Shown: positions 6,515 to 9,518 of the stretch, in pieces
Position numbering within the stretch: the stretch's first letter is position 1
How the letters are laid out: each line of letters begins with the position of its first letter
DNA from: Phycisphaerales bacterium
GTDB lineage: Bacteria > Planctomycetota > Phycisphaerae > Tepidisphaerales > Tepidisphaeraceae
Direction of reading: 5' to 3'
NCBI GenBank assembly: GCA_028288905.1
Contig: JAQGHJ010000463.1
Location: 1 to 9,518 of the forward strand
DNA length: 9,518 nucleotides
Notes under the pieces: model-generated
The model's input: only the letters and a program-made list of their open reading frames with translations
Told to the model about the DNA's origin: nothing
The model's database searches: none
Made by a program: the position numbers and the translations under genes

Positions 6515-7618
6515 TCACACGGCCGTCGCACCGGCGAGCAGGCGATGCCCGCCCGCCCCGTCCAGCACCGATTCCAGCAGTTCCGCCCGGTGGGCGTAGG
6601 TGTGCTCGGCAAGCACGCGTCGCAGGGCGGCCCGGCCGACCTGCCTGGCCCGCTCCGGCGTCAGCGCCCGCACGTGCTCGGCCACTTCGGCCCCGTCGTG
6701 GGCTACCAGGATCTCCGCCCCGGGCTCGAAGAACGTCTCCACGCCGACGAACGCGTCCGTGATCAGACACGCCCCCGCCCCAGCCGCTTCGAACACGCGG
6801 GTGGCGGGCGAGAACCCGTACCGTGCCATGCTGTCCCGGTTCACGTTCAGCACGGCCCGGGAAGTGCAGTTGAACGCGTTGTGGTTGCGGGTGTAGACGT
6901 GGCCGACGTCCCGCACGTTGGCCGGCATCGGCTTGTCGTGCCAACCGTTGCCGCCGATCAGGAATCGCCGGTCAGGCAGCGCGGCGGCCGCGCTCAGGAA
7001 GAAATCCTCCACCCGCGCCTCCCGGTCCGGCAGCCGGTTCCCGAGGAACCCGAGGTCGCCGGCGAACCGGTCGTCCGGCGGGACCGGATGGTGCGTGTCG
7101 GGATCGACGGCGTTGTAGATCGGCACGCACTGCTTCGCCCCCAACGCCTCGTACGCCCGCACCACCGGGTCGCCGCCGCCGTACGTCAGGACCAAGTCGT
7201 ACCGCGGGACGAGTTGGCCGAACGGATCGGCCGAGTCGCTCTGCACGCGCTCCAGCGTGGCCGGGGCGTCCACATCCCAGAAGCAGACGAGGTTTCGATC
7301 CGTCTTAAGGTCCGCGACGGCGGCCTCCAGCAACGCGTCGTGGACGCCGTTCCCGCTCGCCTTGATGATTAGGTCGGCCCCGGCCGCTTCGTCTAAGCAC
7401 CGGCGGACGCCGTCGGCGCCGCCGTGCGGGTACACGACGACCCTCGCGTAGTCGGGGTCCGGGATGTCACGGTGCTTCTGCCGGTCGTACGCGTCCGACT
7501 CGTAGAACGTCACCTTGTGCCCCCGAAGGTGCAGGGCCCGCACCACGCCTCGGTAGTAGGTAGCGGCACCATTCCAATACGCGCTGACGAGGCTGGACCC
7601 GAAGAAGGCGATGTTCAT
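6515..7618 (-). CDS. CgeB-like GT-B glycosyltransferase (copy 2)
   Basis: A 367-residue homologue of its two neighbours. The N-terminal strand MNIAFFGSSLVSAYWNGAAT (1-20) leads into YYRGVVRALHLRGHKVTFYE (21-40). CFWDVDAPATLE (112-123) parallels the FYDIDTPVTL stretch of copy 1, and DLGFLGNRLPDRE (188-200) parallels its DLGYLGTYSPDRQ. The donor-site region is RVFEAAGAGACLITD (274-288), then FFEPGAEILVA (296-306), with EHTYAHR at 338-344. Unlike the neighbours, the CGxP turn after FEA is replaced by AGAC, which may alter the nucleotide-sugar pocket. The ATG at 7618 is fixed by homology to the fold start, but no purine-rich ribosome site lies before it (the upstream bases are CA/CT-rich), so translation may depend on the gene before it, which ends 45 nt upstream. 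A glycosyltransferase role is well supported by family; sugar and acceptor are unknown. Confidence 0.9.
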   Translation of the reverse strand: MNIAFFGSSLVSAYWNGAATYYRGVVRALHLRGHKVTFYESDAYDRQKHRDIPDPDYARVVVYPHGGADGVRRCLDEAAGADLIIKASGNGVHDALLEAAVADLKTDRNLVCFWDVDAPATLERVQSDSADPFGQLVPRYDLVLTYGGGDPVVRAYEALGAKQCVPIYNAVDPDTHHPVPPDDRFAGDLGFLGNRLPDREARVEDFFLSAAAALPDRRFLIGGNGWHDKPMPANVRDVGHVYTRNHNAFNCTSRAVLNVNRDSMARYGFSPATRVFEAAGAGACLITDAFVGVETFFEPGAEILVAHDGAEVAEHVRALTPERARQVGRAALRRVLAEHTYAHRAELLESVLDGAGGHRLLAGATAV

Positions 7619-7663
7619 GGGAGGTGGTGTTAGGGGCCAGCGGCTGGAAGGCAGAGGCGACGG

Positions 7664-8839
7664 TCAGTTTCGCGAGCCGGCGAGTTCCCGCACCGCCGGC
7701 ACGGTGGTCGGCCTGCGGGCGCTCGTGACGCCGTTCCCGCCGCCGTTCGCCAGCTCCGCGACGACCTCCATCAGCTCGTCTACGCGGTGGGCGCACGTGT
7801 GCCGCGAGAGGAGGGTTCGGTGCCCGTCGGCGGCGAGCCGCCGGGCGTACTCCGGGTCGGCGAGCAGGTCGTGCAGGTGTTGCCGCATCTCGGCCCCCGA
7901 GCGGGCCACGAGGTAGTCCTTGCCCGGGGTGAACAGCCCCTCGGCGTCGTCCCACGGCGAGCAGACGAGCGGGATGCCGCAGGCGAGCGCCTCAAACGGG
8001 CGGATCGTCGGGATGCCGCGGAGGGCCGCCACGTACGGCCGGCGCGGGACGTGGACCGTGACCCGGAACCGGGCGAACGCCTCCGGGGCCGCGAAGTTCG
8101 CCAGCCAACCGGCGTACCCGATGCCCGCCTCGGCGAGCGCCGCCTTGGCAGCGTCCGGGTAGCGGACCCCGTGGACGCGGGCCTTGAGGCCGAGCGACTT
8201 CACCGGGTCCAGCAGGAACTCCTGCAGTTCGGCCGTCCGCTCGTCGTCGCCCCAGTTGCCGACCCAGACGAGGTCCCCCTCCGCCGGCCGGCCGGCCAGC
8301 GGGCGGAAGACGCGGGTGTCCGCCGCCTCGTGCCACGTCCACGCCCGGCGGGTCCAGCCGTTAGCCAGGTACAGGGTCCGCAGCACCTCGCCGTACGCGA
8401 GCACGCCGTCGAAGTGGGACAGGTCGTACGCGGCCATGGCGGCCGGGTCGGTGACGGCACGATGGTGCGTGTCGTGGAACAGCAGCCGGTACCGCCTGCC
8501 CGCCGCCCGGTGCTGGCCGATGTGGTGGACGAGCGCGTGATCGCTCCACTCGTGGACGATGACGAGGTCGGCATCGGCGAGCGCGACATCAAGGTCGAGC
8601 GTGGCCGGGTCGTACGACTCGCTCACGCCGGCCAGCGTCGGGTACGCGGCCTCGAACGCGGCGAACGGCTCGTCCCCATGCTCGGCACGGAGGTTCTGCG
8701 CGCTCCAGGCTTCCCGCGGCTCGTACACCCGGACATCGTGCCCGCGGAACAGCAGCTCGGCCGTCACCCCGCGTAGGAAGTGGGCGTTGCCGTGGTTCCA
8801 GTCGGACACCAGCGAGTGATAGAACATCACGATCTTCAT
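7664..8839 (-). CDS. CgeB-like GT-B glycosyltransferase (copy 3)
   Basis: A 391-residue protein of the same type. It starts MKIVMFYHSLVSDWNHGNAH (1-20) and continues with FLRGVTAELLFRGHDVRVYE (21-40), the counterpart of the first domain in the two following genes. LVIVHEWSDHALVHHIG (92-108) and LLFHDTHHRA (119-128) are His-rich loops facing the cleft and absent from the other copies. The second domain opens with DLVWVGNWGDDERT (189-202). The donor-site region is RPFEALACGIPLVCSPWDD (280-298) with GLFTPGKDYLVA (301-312), and the family motif RHTCAHR is at 346-352. The C-terminal 25 residues are Gly/Thr/Arg-rich and probably disordered. The ATG at 8839 has AGGAG at 9 nt spacing and coincides with the start of the fold. 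From memory this subtype is often annotated simply as glycosyltransferase. The reaction is transfer of a sugar from an activated donor; specificity is unknown. Confidence 0.91.
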   Translation of the reverse strand: MKIVMFYHSLVSDWNHGNAHFLRGVTAELLFRGHDVRVYEPREAWSAQNLRAEHGDEPFAAFEAAYPTLAGVSESYDPATLDLDVALADADLVIVHEWSDHALVHHIGQHRAAGRRYRLLFHDTHHRAVTDPAAMAAYDLSHFDGVLAYGEVLRTLYLANGWTRRAWTWHEAADTRVFRPLAGRPAEGDLVWVGNWGDDERTAELQEFLLDPVKSLGLKARVHGVRYPDAAKAALAEAGIGYAGWLANFAAPEAFARFRVTVHVPRRPYVAALRGIPTIRPFEALACGIPLVCSPWDDAEGLFTPGKDYLVARSGAEMRQHLHDLLADPEYARRLAADGHRTLLSRHTCAHRVDELMEVVAELANGGGNGVTSARRPTTVPAVRELAGSRN

Positions 8840-8848
8840 CTGGCGACA

Positions 8849-8853
8849 CTCCT
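8849..8853 (-). promoter_or_regulatory. Ribosome binding site of CgeB-like gene copy 3
   Basis: The minus strand reads AGGAG 9 nt before the ATG at 8839, the best Shine-Dalgarno match in the cluster. It lies in the 63-nt gap after the GT4 gene, in which I see no promoter or terminator. Confidence 0.6.
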
Positions 8854-8902
8854 GGCGGCACCGCGGGCCGTCGCGGCCACGTCTCAGACAACACTCATGC
8901 TT

Positions 8903-9518
8903 TCACGACCGGGCGGTCCCGGCGGGCACGTCGATTGCCGCGTCGTCGGCCTGAGGCCCCGCCGGCGGCGCGCTCGCCTTTGTCCGGAGTCCTTTGTAGG
9001 CGCCGACGTACGCCGCCGCCATCGGGGCAGAAACGTACCGGCGGGCCCGTGCCAGCGCCTGTTCCGCCCGCGCCCGCCGTTCGTCGGGGCGGCCGATTAG
9101 ACCGACCAAGGCGTCGCGAAGGGCACCATGATCGGCCGGCGGCACGTAGACCGCCGCGTCGCCCCACACCTCCCGCAGACTCGGGATGTCGCCCAGGACG
9201 AGGGCGCAGCCGGACAACCCGGCCTCCAGCGCCGAAAGCCCGAACGGCTCGTACCGGGCCGGCAGGCAGTAGATCGCCGCCCGCGCGAACGCGTGGGCCA
9301 TCTCCGCCTCGTCGAGCCGGCCGAGCGGGTAAAGGTTCGGCGTTGCGGGGCCGGCATCGCCGGTCGCACCAGACGTCGCCGTCATCGTGCCGCCCGGGTG
9401 TCGCGCCTCGCCGGCGACCCGCACGGGCCACGGCAGGCCGGGTGCGACGGCGGCCAGCGCGGCGACGTTCTTCGCCTCGTCCCAAAGCCGCCCCGCCGTC
9501 AGCACGAACGGCTCCTTG
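8903..9518 (-). CDS. GT4-type glycosyltransferase, C-terminal domain (5' end outside window)
   Basis: The frame is open to the window edge (reading KEPFVLTAGRLWDEAKN from 9517) and stops at TGA 8905-8903, so 204 residues of the C-terminal half are visible. A GTG at 9505 is internal to the conserved strand and is not the real start. TAGRLWDEAKN is the usual opening of the second GT-B domain. ARYEPFGLSALEAGLSGCALV carries the EX7E motif, Glu at codon 9248-9250 and Glu at 9224-9226, which binds the nucleotide-sugar donor in retaining GT4 enzymes. DIPSLREVWGDAAVYVPP follows as expected. A stretch rich in Ala, Thr, Gly and Pro (codons about 9335-9409) lies where related proteins have a short loop, and the last 25 residues are also low in complexity. 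A full-length protein would probably have about 350-400 residues. It is the first gene of the visible minus-strand cluster. Family call is secure; sugar and acceptor are unknown. Confidence 0.92.
   Translation of the reverse strand, partial: KEPFVLTAGRLWDEAKNVAALAAVAPGLPWPVRVAGEARHPGGTMTATSGATGDAGPATPNLYPLGRLDEAEMAHAFARAAIYCLPARYEPFGLSALEAGLSGCALVLGDIPSLREVWGDAAVYVPPADHGALRDALVGLIGRPDERRARAEQALARARRYVSAPMAAAYVGAYKGLRTKASAPPAGPQADDAAIDVPAGTARS

Noticed and set aside
6272..7372. 366-codon plus-strand open frame across CgeB-like copies 1 and 2
   Set aside because: Antisense shadow spanning two real genes and their junction, with no family motif.
7787..8776. 329-codon plus-strand open frame opposite CgeB-like copy 3
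   Set aside because: Antisense to a gene with clear GT-B motifs; the product has no recognisable fold signals.

Overview
The window is strongly G+C-rich by eye, densely coded, and carries long antisense shadow frames throughout, as expected of a high-GC bacterial chromosome. The gene set and style (Gly/Ala/Arg/Pro-rich proteins, small gaps, a cluster of CgeB-like glycosyltransferases beside a TIGR04290-like methyltransferase) would fit a planctomycete such as Gemmataceae, or a high-GC proteobacterium. This placement is an inference, because no marker gene is present. I see no rRNA, tRNA, CRISPR array, insertion sequence or origin.

Left part, plus strand (1-2557): two consecutive half-size ABC exporter genes. 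The first is cut by the window edge, so only the C-terminal part of its ATPase domain is visible. The second is complete (membrane domain plus ATPase domain, 654 residues). They are 34 nt apart and probably co-transcribed. They may form a heterodimer or two homodimers.

Right part, minus strand (read from 9518 down to 2546): seven genes in one direction with small gaps, most likely one operon. In transcription order they are: a GT4-type glycosyltransferase (5' end outside the window); three CgeB-like GT-B glycosyltransferases of similar length; a ZIP-family membrane protein with altered metal-site motifs; a CmoB-like SAM-dependent methyltransferase; and a clan GH-A (beta/alpha)8-barrel glycosidase-like protein with both catalytic glutamates but no visible signal peptide. 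The GH gene and the ABC exporter gene converge and overlap by 12 nt, so no stand-alone terminator lies between the two units.

Working model (inference): the minus-strand operon makes or tailors a surface glycan or small glycoconjugate. Four glycosyltransferases build it, the methyltransferase caps or modifies it, and the intracellular GH-like protein trims or proofreads it. The ZIP protein might supply or remove a divalent metal needed by these enzymes. The neighbouring ABC exporters could move the product, but their opposite orientation gives only weak support for that. The combination of CgeB-like paralogues, CmoB-like methyltransferase, non-secreted GH and ZIP is the part most worth following up, since I can assign no product to it.
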